Shown here one piece after another: positions 46,667 to 56,282 of a stretch of DNA of 64,000 nt. The position numbers were made by a program, and so were the translations under genes. Under the pieces are notes generated by a model, which made no database searches, was not told the origin of the DNA, and saw only the letters and a program-made list of their open reading frames with translations. This stretch comes from JAJCYK01 sp965212195 (GTDB taxonomy: Bacteria > Bacteroidota > Bacteroidia > Cytophagales > Cyclobacteriaceae). Position 1 is the stretch's first letter, and each line of letters opens with the position of its first letter. Location of the stretch: NCBI GenBank assembly GCA_965212195.1, contig CBDBUW010000010.1:930001-994000 (forward strand). The letters run 5' to 3'.

Positions 46667-48042
46667 CACACTAACACTTTTTTTGATCTAACTTTTTTTT
46701 TATTCTCTACCGCCTTTTTGAATTTCTCGCCCCTCTCCTGGTAATTTTTGAACAGATCGAAACTTGCACAGGCGGGCGACAGCAACACCACATCGCCATA
46801 ACCTGCTACTTGCATGGCGGCCTCAATAGCAGATTCCATGGAGTCCACCTCTTTGATTTCAGGGACAATCTCTTCCCAAGCTTCACGTAATGGGGTGTTA
46901 TCCACACCCAAGCAGATAAGTGTCTTGACTTTTGCGGACACCAGATCTTCAATCAGGGAATAGTTGTTCCCTTTGTCTATTCCTCCGGCAATCCATACTA
47001 TGGGTTTATCGAAACTTTGCAGCGCATAAAACACAGCGTCAACATTGGTAGCTTTGGAATCATTGATATAGACCGCTCCTTGCAGTTCACCCACATATTC
47101 CAGGCGATGTGCTATATTCTTGAAGCTGTTCAGGCCCTGGATCAACTGGTCTAAGGGGACATCACAGAGAAGGGCCGCCAGGCTGGCTGCCATAGCATTG
47201 ACCATATTATGAGGCCCTTGCAGTGGTATCTCGCTGAGGGCGATCTCGAAAGGCCCGTTGGGTGGCAGTTCCAGATTGAAGTGCAGGCTGTTTGCTTCTG
47301 CAAATGCACCGGGATCCTGGTGGCGTACTAGTGAAACTGCAAATTTAGCGGCCTCTAGCTGTTGACGACGCAACTCAGTGGAGATCACCTCATCATCGGC
47401 AAAGTATATAAAGCAATCTTCGCCGGTCATATTTTGCTTAATGCGGAATTTCGATGCTACATATTGCTGGAAATCGTCCTGGTATCGATTCAAATGATCC
47501 TTGGTAATATTCAGCAGAACAGCTATGTCGGCTTTGAATTGAAACATTCCATCCAGCTGAAAACTGCTGACCTCCACCACATAGTAATCGTAATCATCAT
47601 CTATTACCAGGCCAGCCAGGCTATGCCCCACGTTACCGGCCAGTCCCACCTTAAGCCCCGCTTCTTGTAGCAGATGATGGGTCAACAAAGTGGTGGTAGT
47701 TTTGCCATTTGTGCCGGTGATGGCAATCAATTTGGCGTTGGTATACCTGCTGGCAAATTCCAACTCGGAAATTACCGGAATACCCCGGTCCACAAAGCCT
47801 TGCACTATAGGTACCTGATCCGGGATACCCGGACTTTTTACCACTTCAAGAGCGTTCTCCCACAGATCTTGAGAATGCCCCCCCTCCTCAAAAGGTATCC
47901 CGGCTTTTTGCAAAGATCTTCGATAATGATCGGCGATGATTCCGGAATCAGATACAAACACTTCTAATCCCTTAGCCCGGGCCAACAATGCTGCCCCGGT
48001 ACCGCTTTCTCCTGCTCCTAATACGATGATGCTTTGGGACAT
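46666..48042 (-). CDS. murD: UDP-N-acetylmuramoyl-L-alanine-D-glutamate ligase
   Basis: 458 residues. Adds D-Glu to UDP-MurNAc-L-Ala. N-terminal IIVLGAGESGTGAALLA, P-loop ITGTNGKTTTTLLTHHL, VEVSSFQLD and HRLEYVG. The tail KKVRSKKVLV is strongly basic. Starts directly at the mraY stop (0 bp gap). Confidence 0.96.
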   Translation of the reverse strand: MSQSIIVLGAGESGTGAALLARAKGLEVFVSDSGIIADHYRRSLQKAGIPFEEGGHSQDLWENALEVVKSPGIPDQVPIVQGFVDRGIPVISELEFASRYTNAKLIAITGTNGKTTTTLLTHHLLQEAGLKVGLAGNVGHSLAGLVIDDDYDYYVVEVSSFQLDGMFQFKADIAVLLNITKDHLNRYQDDFQQYVASKFRIKQNMTGEDCFIYFADDEVISTELRRQQLEAAKFAVSLVRHQDPGAFAEANSLHFNLELPPNGPFEIALSEIPLQGPHNMVNAMAASLAALLCDVPLDQLIQGLNSFKNIAHRLEYVGELQGAVYINDSKATNVDAVFYALQSFDKPIVWIAGGIDKGNNYSLIEDLVSAKVKTLICLGVDNTPLREAWEEIVPEIKEVDSMESAIEAAMQVAGYGDVVLLSPACASFDLFKNYQERGEKFKKAVENKKKVRSKKVLV

Positions 48043-49257
48043 TTATCTGAGTTTTAAGGTTGCCAATGAAAATACCGCCAACAGAATACCGATCAGCCAA
48101 AAACGGGTAGCGATCTTTGACTCGTGGTAGCCTTCTTTTTGATAGTGATGGTGCAAGGGCGCCATCTTGAATATGCGCCGGCCTTCTCCATATTTTTTGC
48201 GGGTATATTTGAAATAGAATACCTGCATCATCACCGAAATATTCTCAATCAGGAAAATCCCGCACAAAACCGGGATTAACAGTTCTTTTCTAAGAGCCAG
48301 TGCCAACACTGCTATAATACCCCCCATAGTAAGACTGCCGGTGTCTCCCATGAATACCTGGGCTGGAAAACTGTTGTACCACAAAAACCCGATGGCCGCA
48401 CCTACAAAGGCTGTACAAAAGATCACCAACTCCCCTGAATTGGGTATGTACATGATATTGAGATATTCCGACCAGATTACATTACCGGATAAGTAAGCGA
48501 ATATCCCCAGAGCCAGGGCCACTATGGCCGAAGCTCCTGCAGCCAGACCATCAATGCCGTCGGTGATATTCACGCCATTAGAAACACCCATGACCGCCAC
48601 CACAACTATAAATACATATATGATCCAGGTCAGGTCCTTGTCTAGCCATGAGACCAGGATCTTGTAATCGAATTCATTGTTTTTTACAAAAGGGATAGTG
48701 GTTTTGGTGGATTTAGTGTCGCTGAAACTAACCGGCAGTTCACTAACGCCCTGTTCAATAGTAACCGGCGTGTCGAATTCTCTCACCACCACATCCGGAT
48801 GGAAATACAGCATCATACCCACGATCAATCCCAGACCGATCTGTCCGGCTATTTTAAATTTACCTTTCAGGCCTCCCTTGTCCTTCTTGAACACCTTGAT
48901 ATAATCGTCGATAAACCCTACCAGGCCCATCCACACTAAGGCAACTAGTAATAGGATGATGTATACATTGTCCAGTTTGGCAAATAACAGGGTAGGTAAC
49001 AGAATTGCAGCAATAATGATGATTCCTCCCATGGTAGGAGTGCCGGATTTTTCCATTTGACCCTGCAGACCTAGATCTCTTACCGTTTCACCTACCTGTT
49101 GCCGGCGTAAATAGTCAATCAATCTACGGCCCAAAGCAATGGTAATAAGGAGGGACATAATAATAGCCATACCAGCCCGGAAGCTGATGTATTGAAATAC
49201 ACCAGCTCCTATCAAATCATACTGCCGATCTAAAAAATCAAATAAGTAATACAACAT
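48043..49257 (-). CDS. mraY: Phospho-N-acetylmuramoyl-pentapeptide transferase
   Basis: 404 residues and about ten membrane helices. Makes lipid I. MGGIIIIAAILLPTL, the Asp-rich GFIDDYIKV and the MraY hallmark NITDGIDGLAAG, plus APLHHHYQKEG. A loop of about 60 residues (VVREFDTPVTI...DKDLTWII) is an extension typical of Bacteroidota MraY. Follows murE with 33 bp gap. Confidence 0.96.
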   Translation of the reverse strand: MLYYLFDFLDRQYDLIGAGVFQYISFRAGMAIIMSLLITIALGRRLIDYLRRQQVGETVRDLGLQGQMEKSGTPTMGGIIIIAAILLPTLLFAKLDNVYIILLLVALVWMGLVGFIDDYIKVFKKDKGGLKGKFKIAGQIGLGLIVGMMLYFHPDVVVREFDTPVTIEQGVSELPVSFSDTKSTKTTIPFVKNNEFDYKILVSWLDKDLTWIIYVFIVVVAVMGVSNGVNITDGIDGLAAGASAIVALALGIFAYLSGNVIWSEYLNIMYIPNSGELVIFCTAFVGAAIGFLWYNSFPAQVFMGDTGSLTMGGIIAVLALALRKELLIPVLCGIFLIENISVMMQVFYFKYTRKKYGEGRRIFKMAPLHHHYQKEGYHESKIATRFWLIGILLAVFSLATLKLR

Positions 49258-49290
49258 ACCCTATGTCATAAAAAAATAGCACACCAGCTA

Positions 49291-50763
49291 TTACTGGTCC
49301 TCTCCTTTTACCAAATCCAACATTTCACTTAATATCACTTTGTCGTCAAAATCGTGACGTACCCCTTTTACTTCCTGATAGGTTTCATGGCCTTTGCCGG
49401 CTACCAGGATAATATCATTTTCCGTGCTTAAACTGCAGGCTGTCTTTATAGCCTCTTTGCGATCCACAATGGACAGCACCTTACTTAGGTATGAGGCGTT
49501 AATTCCTTTTTGCATGTCCTCCAAAATAGATTCCGGTGCTTCATCGCGGGGATTGTCGGAAGTGAGAATAACCCTGTCGCTATATTTACAGGCAATGTTT
49601 GCCATTAGGGGTCGTTTTTCACGGTCCCTATTCCCACCGCAGCCTACCACAGTGATCACCTGTTCCTGTCCTGTGCGAAAGCCTTTAATGGCACTCAGTA
49701 CCTTGTCTAAGGCATCGGGGGTATGGGCATAATCCACGATCGCGGTAATTTCCGACTTAGTGGGTACCCGGTCGAAACGTCCGGGAGCAGGACCAATATT
49801 GGACAGTTGGGTCAGCAATTCTTCACTTTCCATACCCAATAGACAACCTACCGCGAAGGCGGCAAGTAGGTTATAGGCATTGAACTCCCCGATTAATTTG
49901 AACCAAACCACCTTTTGATCTATTTCCAGTTCCAAACCCTTAATGGAATTCGTGAGGATCTTACCTTTGAAATCAGCCATTCGCCGGATGCCGTAGGTCA
50001 CCTTTTGTGCTTTGGTATTTTGCAACATGATAAACCCTCGCTTGTCGTCTACATTGGTAAGGGCAAATGATTGAGCGGGCAAGTCATCGAATAGCTTTTT
50101 CTTGGCCGATAAATAATGATCGAATGATCCGTGATAATCCAGATGATCATGAGAGAGATTAGTAAATACCGCTCCTTTGAATTTTAGCCCCGTTATACGG
50201 TGTTGGTCAATGGCATGACTACTGGCTTCCATGAAGCAGTAGTTGCACCCTTGGGCAATCATTTTCAATAATATTTTATTAAGTCCGATGACATCCGGAG
50301 TAGTATGAGTTGCGGCAAACTCATGTTCATTTATTCGGTTGTTGACAGTAGATATCAAACCTACATTGTATCCCAAAGACCGAAAAAGATCAAACAGCAA
50401 GGTCGCGGTTGTGGTTTTGCCATTGGTGCCGGTCACGGCAATCACATCAATCTTCTTAGAGGGATGTCCGAAGTAATTGGCGGCAATCAGCCCCATGGCC
50501 TGCGCACTGTTATCAACAGTAATATAAGTAACACCATCTCGTAGATGTTGAGGAAGCTCCTCACAGACGATGGAAGCAGCACCTGTATCCAAGGCACTCT
50601 CTATATAATCGTGGCCATCCACTTGTGTTCCCTTCACAGCCACAAACAAATTGCCGTCCTGCACTTCGCGGGAATCCATAGCAATACCGGTAACGGCTTG
50701 GTTGGTATCTCCGGAAACCGCGGAAATTGAAGCTTTATATAATATGTCTTTTAGTACCGCCAC
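49291..50763 (-). CDS. murE: UDP-MurNAc-tripeptide synthetase
   Basis: 490 residues from GTG 50763, whose G is shared with the ftsI stop (TAGTG). Adds the third residue of the stem peptide. P-loop VTGTNGKTTTATLLF, EASSHAIDQHRI, VDYAHTPDALDKVL. The C-terminal SDNPRDEAPESI carries the DNPR motif that selects meso-diaminopimelate, so the peptidoglycan is expected to be DAP type. Confidence 0.96.
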   Translation of the reverse strand: MAVLKDILYKASISAVSGDTNQAVTGIAMDSREVQDGNLFVAVKGTQVDGHDYIESALDTGAASIVCEELPQHLRDGVTYITVDNSAQAMGLIAANYFGHPSKKIDVIAVTGTNGKTTTATLLFDLFRSLGYNVGLISTVNNRINEHEFAATHTTPDVIGLNKILLKMIAQGCNYCFMEASSHAIDQHRITGLKFKGAVFTNLSHDHLDYHGSFDHYLSAKKKLFDDLPAQSFALTNVDDKRGFIMLQNTKAQKVTYGIRRMADFKGKILTNSIKGLELEIDQKVVWFKLIGEFNAYNLLAAFAVGCLLGMESEELLTQLSNIGPAPGRFDRVPTKSEITAIVDYAHTPDALDKVLSAIKGFRTGQEQVITVVGCGGNRDREKRPLMANIACKYSDRVILTSDNPRDEAPESILEDMQKGINASYLSKVLSIVDRKEAIKTACSLSTENDIILVAGKGHETYQEVKGVRHDFDDKVILSEMLDLVKGEDQ

Positions 50764-52862
50764 TATCCTAGTACTAGATTTATTTTAGCTCCGGGTGTTA
50801 TATTTGTTCCATACTGCATGGACTGTTTTATGATCCTGCCTTTTCCGGAATAATTGACCTGAATGCCGTGATTTTCCAATATGGGCAAGGCATCCCTAAG
50901 CGTCATACCCAACACATTGGGTACCTTCAAACTGGAGACATCGTTCTCCACCCACTTCACAGAGTTATAATTTCGTTTTGATAGCACCCATTCCGCATCC
51001 GTACCGGTATGATTAGACACTCCCAGTTCATTACAAATCAGCTGCAGGTCCGTCAGATTTCCGGATTTTATAACCGGAAATACCCCAATTTCTCGGTTTA
51101 TGCTCTCGGTGAATAATTTATGCATATCCGAATCCCTGCTATAAATGTTATCGGCAATCTCTTTGAAAACAGGAGCTGCCACATCGCTTCCGTACTGATT
51201 GTATCCCTTGGGTTTATCAATGATCACGATACAACTGTACTTAGGCTTATCAGCGGGAAAATAACCTGCAAAAGAGGTGTAGTAAGCTTTTTCGTATCCT
51301 CCACCAGCTTTTACCTTCTGCGCAGTACCGGTCTTGCCGGCAATACTATAGTCAGCATTCTTAATGTTGGAAGCCGTACCGGTTTGCACAACTTTCTCTA
51401 ATAGCTTTTGCACCTGCTGTAATGTTTGAGGACTGCAAATAGATTCCCTGATTACCTGCGGCTGGTACTCGTCCTGAACCATACCTGCTTTACTGATCCT
51501 CTTTACGATCAAGGGACGGACCATGGTACCGTTGTTGGCTACCGCGTTGTAGAAGGCCAGGGTGTGCAATGGAGTTAGTTTTAATTCATAACCAATGGAC
51601 ATCCATGGTAAAGTGACTCCACTCCAGGTGGGATCACCGGGAGACTTGATGTAAGGAGCGCCTGCCCCTTTCATTTGAAAACCCAAGGGTTCGGTAAGAC
51701 CCATTTGCTGCAAATATTGGGTAAATGTGTTGGGTTTCAATCCGAAATGCTGATTCACCAACCGACTGATCCCAATATTTGAAGACTTGGAAAACGCCTC
51801 GGCCACACTAATAGTGCCATATCCGCCTCGCTTGTGGTCACGCATTTTTTTATCGTAATATTCAAAGGTACCGGTACCGGTTTCAATGGTGTCTGATATG
51901 GCAATCTGTGAGTCTTCCAGCAAAGCAATCATGGAAGCCAGCTTGAATGTGCTGCCCGGTTCGGTCAAACCCTGTTGGCCTACCGCGTAATTGTATAGCT
52001 CCCAGTAGTTTCCCTGCTTGTTCTTGCTGAGGTTTGAAATAGCTTTAATATACCCCGTCTCTACCTCCATAACTACTACACATCCGTAGTTGGCATCGTG
52101 TTGTTTCAATGCCCGCAGTAGGGCACTTTCCGCTACATCCTGGAGGTTAATGTCGATGGTGGTCTCAATGTCCATGCCCTCTTCTGCTTTTACCTCACTG
52201 CCATCGTACAAGGGCTTCCATCCACCCCCGGCCATTTTTTGAAACAAAGCCTTTCCGTCAGTGCCCGCCAGCACCTGGTTAAAGCTGTATTCCAGACCAG
52301 CGCCATTGTTATTTTCATTAATAAAGCCAATCGTGCGGGTTCCTAAATGCGAAAACGGTTTGAACCTGAGATCGACTTTTTCAAATATGGCACCCCCTTT
52401 AAGGCGACCCTTGCGGAATATGGGCCAACCTTGCATGTCTTTCTTGTCGTGATAGTTGACCCGCTTGTTATTAATCACCACATAGCGACGCTTGGAGTCG
52501 CGGGCTTTCAGCAATTTTGTTTTATAATATTGGCTGGAGCGGTCACCAAAATAATCGGCCAATAATAGAGACAGCGAATCCAATCCCTCTTCAAACACAC
52601 TACCTTCCACTACAGACGGATCAAATGCTACCCGGTAAAAGGGCAGTGATGTAGCCATTAGACTGCCATTATCGGAGTAGATACTACCTCTAGTAGCCTT
52701 TACTTGTCGGTATTGCAGGTCTATTTCTTCTGCCATGGCCGACCATTTTTCACCATCTGCGATCTGGATGTGACCGATGCGCACTAATATAGCCACAGCA
52801 AATAGTGAGGCGGCTAAAAAAGCCACTCTTACCCGCAGTAATATGGATCTTTTGACGTTCAC
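50763..52862 (-). CDS. ftsI: Penicillin-binding protein FtsI (PBP3-like) with PASTA domain
   Basis: 699 residues from GTG 52862, overlapping the ftsL stop (GTGA). N-terminal membrane helix (VRVAFLAASLFAVAILV), pedestal, then the class B transpeptidase with catalytic EPGSTFKLA (S-x-x-K), SKSSNIGIS (S-x-N) and AGKTGTAQK (K-T-G). A single PASTA domain (VPNVLGMTLRDALPILENHG) closes the protein; PASTA modules on FtsI are common in Bacteroidota. Confidence 0.96.
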   Translation of the reverse strand: MNVKRSILLRVRVAFLAASLFAVAILVRIGHIQIADGEKWSAMAEEIDLQYRQVKATRGSIYSDNGSLMATSLPFYRVAFDPSVVEGSVFEEGLDSLSLLLADYFGDRSSQYYKTKLLKARDSKRRYVVINNKRVNYHDKKDMQGWPIFRKGRLKGGAIFEKVDLRFKPFSHLGTRTIGFINENNNGAGLEYSFNQVLAGTDGKALFQKMAGGGWKPLYDGSEVKAEEGMDIETTIDINLQDVAESALLRALKQHDANYGCVVVMEVETGYIKAISNLSKNKQGNYWELYNYAVGQQGLTEPGSTFKLASMIALLEDSQIAISDTIETGTGTFEYYDKKMRDHKRGGYGTISVAEAFSKSSNIGISRLVNQHFGLKPNTFTQYLQQMGLTEPLGFQMKGAGAPYIKSPGDPTWSGVTLPWMSIGYELKLTPLHTLAFYNAVANNGTMVRPLIVKRISKAGMVQDEYQPQVIRESICSPQTLQQVQKLLEKVVQTGTASNIKNADYSIAGKTGTAQKVKAGGGYEKAYYTSFAGYFPADKPKYSCIVIIDKPKGYNQYGSDVAAPVFKEIADNIYSRDSDMHKLFTESINREIGVFPVIKSGNLTDLQLICNELGVSNHTGTDAEWVLSKRNYNSVKWVENDVSSLKVPNVLGMTLRDALPILENHGIQVNYSGKGRIIKQSMQYGTNITPGAKINLVLG

Positions 52863-53233
52863 TCCTCCACTTCAATTTTTATTGGGGGCTCGGAACTTTC
52901 CTGCAACCCCAGGTCCTTAACTTTCTGAGATACTTCAGACTGTTTGCTATCGAACATGTAGTCTGCCTTCAGAGTATGGTAATCAGCGTGCAGATCCTCC
53001 ACCTCTTTTTGTACCTTATCGATCCTGCGAATAGTATTCTCGCCATAATGTCCGTTCCCGATATATAGTACGCCCAGGAAAACCAGGAACAATCCATGAA
53101 GCAAATACTCGGAAGAGACCCTTTGGATAGAAAAATCGTCGATTTTCAACCATCGTTCCAACAAACTGAAGAACGAAACGCCCGCAGACTTTTTTTTACG
53201 CTTGACCTTATAGGTGTTCAGTTTCTTTGCCAT
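52859..53233 (-). CDS. ftsL: FtsL-like divisome protein
   Basis: 124 residues: short basic cytosolic part, one helix (YLLHGLFLVFLGVLYIGNGHYG), then a periplasmic coiled coil (IRRIDKVQKEVEDLHADYHTLKAD split over heptads). Sequence conservation is low, and identification rests on its place between rsmH and ftsI, size and topology. Bacteroidota members are often labelled S-adenosyl-methyltransferase-associated or FtsL-like. Confidence 0.85.
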   Translation of the reverse strand: MAKKLNTYKVKRKKKSAGVSFFSLLERWLKIDDFSIQRVSSEYLLHGLFLVFLGVLYIGNGHYGENTIRRIDKVQKEVEDLHADYHTLKADYMFDSKQSEVSQKVKDLGLQESSEPPIKIEVEE

Positions 53234-54126
53234 GACAATCTTTCCGCTATTCTCAATTTTGCACTACGTGCTCTGGGGTTTGATTCAATCTCTTCCGCTG
53301 AGGGCACCATGGGCTTTCGATTTATCGGGGTAAAGGGACGTTGAAGGTTTCCGTAAAAATCCTTTTGCTCTAATCCCTGGAAATTGCCCTTGTTAATAAA
53401 GTTTTTTACCAACCTGTCCTCCAATGAATGATAGCTGATCACCACCAGGCGTCCGCCCACTTTTATCAGCTGCTCGCATTGCTTCAGCAATTCTTCTAAG
53501 GCGCTCAACTCATCATTCACTTCAATCCTTAAAGACTGAAATACCTGCGCCATATATTTATTTTCCCTATGCTTGGGGGCCAGGGGCTTAAGTACCTGTT
53601 TCAATTGTGATACTGTATTTAAGGGACGGGCTGCCACTAAAGCAGCAGCCAGGGTCTTGGCGTTTCTTACTTCGCCGTACTTACTTAGAATCCCTTGTAA
53701 AGCTGTTTCATCGTAGGTATTGATGATTTCCCTGGCAGTAAGAGCTGTGCGTTGATCCATCCTCATATCGAGATCCGCGTCGTATCGAATGGAGAAACCT
53801 CGTTCCGGAATATCGATTTGATGGGATGAAACACCCAGATCAGCTAAAATGCCATCTACATTATTAACCCCGTTAAGTCTTAAATATTTTTTCATATACC
53901 TAAAATTGACAGGTATAAATGAGAATATATCTTCATTTATAACGTCCGCATTTCGGCGGGCATCCTGATCTTGATCGAAACCAAAGAGTTTTCCACCGGA
54001 CAATTGGTCCAGTATGCCACGGGAGTGACCCCCTCCCCCAAACGTAGCATCCACATAAATCCCTTCAGGATCAATTTGTAGTCCTTCCATACATTGATGA
54101 AACAGTACGGGCTCATGATAAGACAT
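53218..54126 (-). CDS. rsmH: 16S rRNA (cytosine1402-N4)-methyltransferase
   Basis: 302 residues. N4-methylation of C1402 in 16S rRNA. YHEPVLFHQCMEGL start, SAM motif YVDATFGGGGHSRGIL, LADLGVSSHQID, FQSLRIEVNDEL and HSLEDRLVKNF are all canonical. Overlaps ftsL by 16 bp and follows mraZ after 130 bp. Confidence 0.96.
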   Translation of the reverse strand: MSYHEPVLFHQCMEGLQIDPEGIYVDATFGGGGHSRGILDQLSGGKLFGFDQDQDARRNADVINEDIFSFIPVNFRYMKKYLRLNGVNNVDGILADLGVSSHQIDIPERGFSIRYDADLDMRMDQRTALTAREIINTYDETALQGILSKYGEVRNAKTLAAALVAARPLNTVSQLKQVLKPLAPKHRENKYMAQVFQSLRIEVNDELSALEELLKQCEQLIKVGGRLVVISYHSLEDRLVKNFINKGNFQGLEQKDFYGNLQRPFTPINRKPMVPSAEEIESNPRARSAKLRIAERLSWQRN

Positions 54127-54189
54127 ATTTTATTTCTCCTGGAAAATGTGGATCACCGGAGCATGCACTCCCAACTGCCAAAGTCGTTG

Positions 54190-54215
54190 CCGTCGCTGAT
54201 GTCACTCCGACGGAG
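54190..54215. other. Hairpin in the mraZ-rsmH spacer
   Basis: CCGTCG (54190-54195) can pair with CGACGG (54208-54213), and CTCCG/CGGAG (54205-54215) forms an alternative stem. The two structures are mutually exclusive, which is compatible with attenuation or just a processing hairpin; no U-tract follows on the minus strand. Confidence 0.3.
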
Positions 54216-54256
54216 ATCTTTACAACTAGCGATGGGCAACATTGGCGCTTCATGAT

Positions 54257-54700
54257 CTATTCATCCAAATACTTTTGGGCCAACTGTGAAAACTCACTTT
54301 GGTCCTTGATCAAATACTCTTCGTAAAGCTGAGGATTCCAAATCTCCACGCGATTGCCCATGCCAACTACTATCACCTCTTTTTCGAGTTGAGAGTACCT
54401 GATCATGGGCTTTGGGATTAAAAATCGTCCCATGGAATCCAGTTCCACGGGAGCGTTCCCTCTGAAAAAATTTCGCTGGAGCATTCTAAATTCTTCATTG
54501 AACTCATTTAAGCCGGCAATCTTGTTGTAGATCTTTTTGTATTCCAACATGGGATACAATACCAAGCAGGGCTCAAATCCTCGCCGTAGCATCAGCTCTT
54601 TGGTACCGTTTTCCGGCAACTGCGCTTTTATTTTAGCGGGAAGAACCAAACGGCCCTTGGCGTCTAATTTACAATCGTACTCACTGGAGAAGAATGCCAT
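54257..54700 (-). CDS. mraZ: Transcriptional regulator MraZ
   Basis: 147 residues from ATG 54700 (MAFFSSEYDCKLDAKGRLVLPAKIKA); upstream codons to 54772 belong to the promoter. Two AbrB/SpoVT-type swapped-hairpin repeats: D-x-K-GRLVLPAKIK near the start and DSMGRFLIPKPMI in the second half, each with the D-x-x-GR DNA-contact motif. MraZ represses its own dcw operon in E. coli. First gene of the cluster. Confidence 0.95.
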   Translation of the reverse strand: MAFFSSEYDCKLDAKGRLVLPAKIKAQLPENGTKELMLRRGFEPCLVLYPMLEYKKIYNKIAGLNEFNEEFRMLQRNFFRGNAPVELDSMGRFLIPKPMIRYSQLEKEVIVVGMGNRVEIWNPQLYEEYLIKDQSEFSQLAQKYLDE

Positions 54701-54728
54701 ACTTATCCAAACAATCCTTAGCTCAAAA

Positions 54729-54736
54729 CAAATGTA
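54729..54736 (-). promoter_or_regulatory. -7 element of the dcw cluster promoter
   Basis: TACATTTG on the minus strand (perfect TAnnTTTG), 28 bp upstream of the mraZ ATG. The -33 region coincides with the GTGGT boxes and lacks a TTG. Confidence 0.6.
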
Positions 54737-54757
54737 GAAAAATAATTGACATATTCC

Positions 54758-54782
54758 ACCACAGAATACCACTTTTTACCAC
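54758..54782 (-). promoter_or_regulatory. Probable MraZ operator: three GTGGT boxes with 10-bp period
   Basis: On the minus strand GTGGT occurs at 54782-54778, 54772-54768 and 54762-54758, each pair separated by exactly 5 bp. E. coli MraZ binds TGGGN direct repeats with 5-bp spacers in its own promoter, so the arrangement is the same with a one-base shift in the core. The boxes cover the -33 side of the mraZ promoter. Confidence 0.7.
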
Positions 54783-54970
54783 ATTTTGCTTTCAATGTAA
54801 GATTTAGAAGAATATTTCAATATTTACCATGCAAAATCCACTGAATTATCTAGTCCAGGATCGATCCATAATCATGCATTACGCTATATAATAGGGATTT
54901 TTGTCTAGAATTTGCGAAAAATTGATCATTTTGGATTTTAGGTGTCAGAAAGTGGGAAATAATTTTAAAT

Positions 54971-56281
54971 ATGGGGTTAAAATACTTAGTATCTTTGATC
55001 ATGGGTCATTTTTTAAGGTCAGCAGGCCTCCGATGGGCTGGGCTATTCTGCAGTTTGTCGGTGGTGTTTTTTGTAGGATGTGGATTCGGGGGAGATTCGT
55101 CGAAAAGGCTTAAAACTGGTGAGTGGCGAGGTACCCTAACCATTCAGGACCAGTTGCTACCCTTCAATTTCGAAATCCGTCAACCTCAGCCAAAGCACTA
55201 TCAGGTTGAGATTATCAACGGAGAAGAGCGTATCCCTGTGGAAGATGTACGGGTACTGGGTGACTCCCTGGTGATCACCATGAATATCTTTGATTCCTTT
55301 ATCAAGGCCAAAATCGGCAAAAATAGACTAACGGGCACCTGGTATAAAAAATACGCTCCAGGCTACATTATACCCTTCCATGCTACGTTCGGTGACAGCA
55401 GCAGATTTTATCCTGCTGCACCAAGTACCGGTGATTTTTCCGGTAAATGGAGGGTAAAATTTTCCAAGGACACCCTGGACGCCGTAGGGCTATTCGAACA
55501 AAAGAACGCACAAATACTGGGTACCTTTCTTACCAGCAAAGGGGACTATCGCTATTTGCAAGGAGTTGTGTCAGGTGATAGTCTGTTTCTAAGTACTTTC
55601 GATGGGGCTCATGCTTTTTTATTCCAAGCTCATTTAAACGCTAATCACGAAATTGAAGGAGTATTTCATTCTGGTCCTACCTGGAATGAAACCTGGACAG
55701 CCCAACGGGATAGCACCGCGGAATTAGCTCATGCCGATAGTCTCACCTATCTGAATCCGGGTTATGACAAACTGAGTTTTTCCTTCCCCGACCTTAATGG
55801 AAAAACTGTTACCCTGGAAGATCCGAAATATAAAAATAAGGTAGTTATCGTTCAGATATTCGGCACCTGGTGCCCAAACTGTATCGATGAAACCAGGTTC
55901 CTTACTTCTTGGTACGATCACCATCGCAACTTAGGTGTTGAAATCATAGGGTTGGCTTATGAACGTATTGATGATTTTAGTTATGCCAAGAAAAGACTGA
56001 ATAAGATGATCGATAAGCTGGATATAAAATACGATTTTCTGATTGCGGGAACCTCTGATAAAGTCCAGGCCTCCCAGACTTTACCCATGCTGAATCATAT
56101 TATGTCTTTCCCCACTACCATATTCATCGATCACAAAGGAGCAATCAGAAGGATCCAAACGGGATTCAGTGGACCTGGTACCGGTATATATTATCAGCAA
56201 TTCGTGGACGATTTTGAGCTGTTTACCAACAAGTTAATTACGGAGCGATTGTCGGATACCACTTTAATAGCCACTCCCTAA
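54971..56281 (+). CDS. TlpA-like thioredoxin-fold lipoprotein
   Basis: 436 residues. Hydrophobic N-terminus and VVFFVGC (lipobox Cys37) give a lipoprotein. Residues about 45-265 form a beta-rich domain of unknown type. Residues about 270-425 are a thioredoxin-like domain with the active site FGTWCPNCIDET (Cys301, Cys304) and the cis-Pro region SFPTTIFIDHKG. TlpA/ResA relatives keep periplasmic cysteines reduced; the partner here is unknown. ATG 54971 or the in-frame ATG ten codons later could be the start. Confidence 0.82.
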   Translation: MGLKYLVSLIMGHFLRSAGLRWAGLFCSLSVVFFVGCGFGGDSSKRLKTGEWRGTLTIQDQLLPFNFEIRQPQPKHYQVEIINGEERIPVEDVRVLGDSLVITMNIFDSFIKAKIGKNRLTGTWYKKYAPGYIIPFHATFGDSSRFYPAAPSTGDFSGKWRVKFSKDTLDAVGLFEQKNAQILGTFLTSKGDYRYLQGVVSGDSLFLSTFDGAHAFLFQAHLNANHEIEGVFHSGPTWNETWTAQRDSTAELAHADSLTYLNPGYDKLSFSFPDLNGKTVTLEDPKYKNKVVIVQIFGTWCPNCIDETRFLTSWYDHHRNLGVEIIGLAYERIDDFSYAKKRLNKMIDKLDIKYDFLIAGTSDKVQASQTLPMLNHIMSFPTTIFIDHKGAIRRIQTGFSGPGTGIYYQQFVDDFELFTNKLITERLSDTTLIATP

Positions 56282-56282
56282 C

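Noticed and set aside
54190..54215. Riboswitch in the mraZ-rsmH spacer
   Set aside because: Only short alternative stems, no known aptamer features and no terminator U-tract.
39315..54782. Missing murF and ddl as a deletion in the dcw cluster
   Set aside because: Bacteroidota clusters normally lack them here; the genes are elsewhere in the chromosome.
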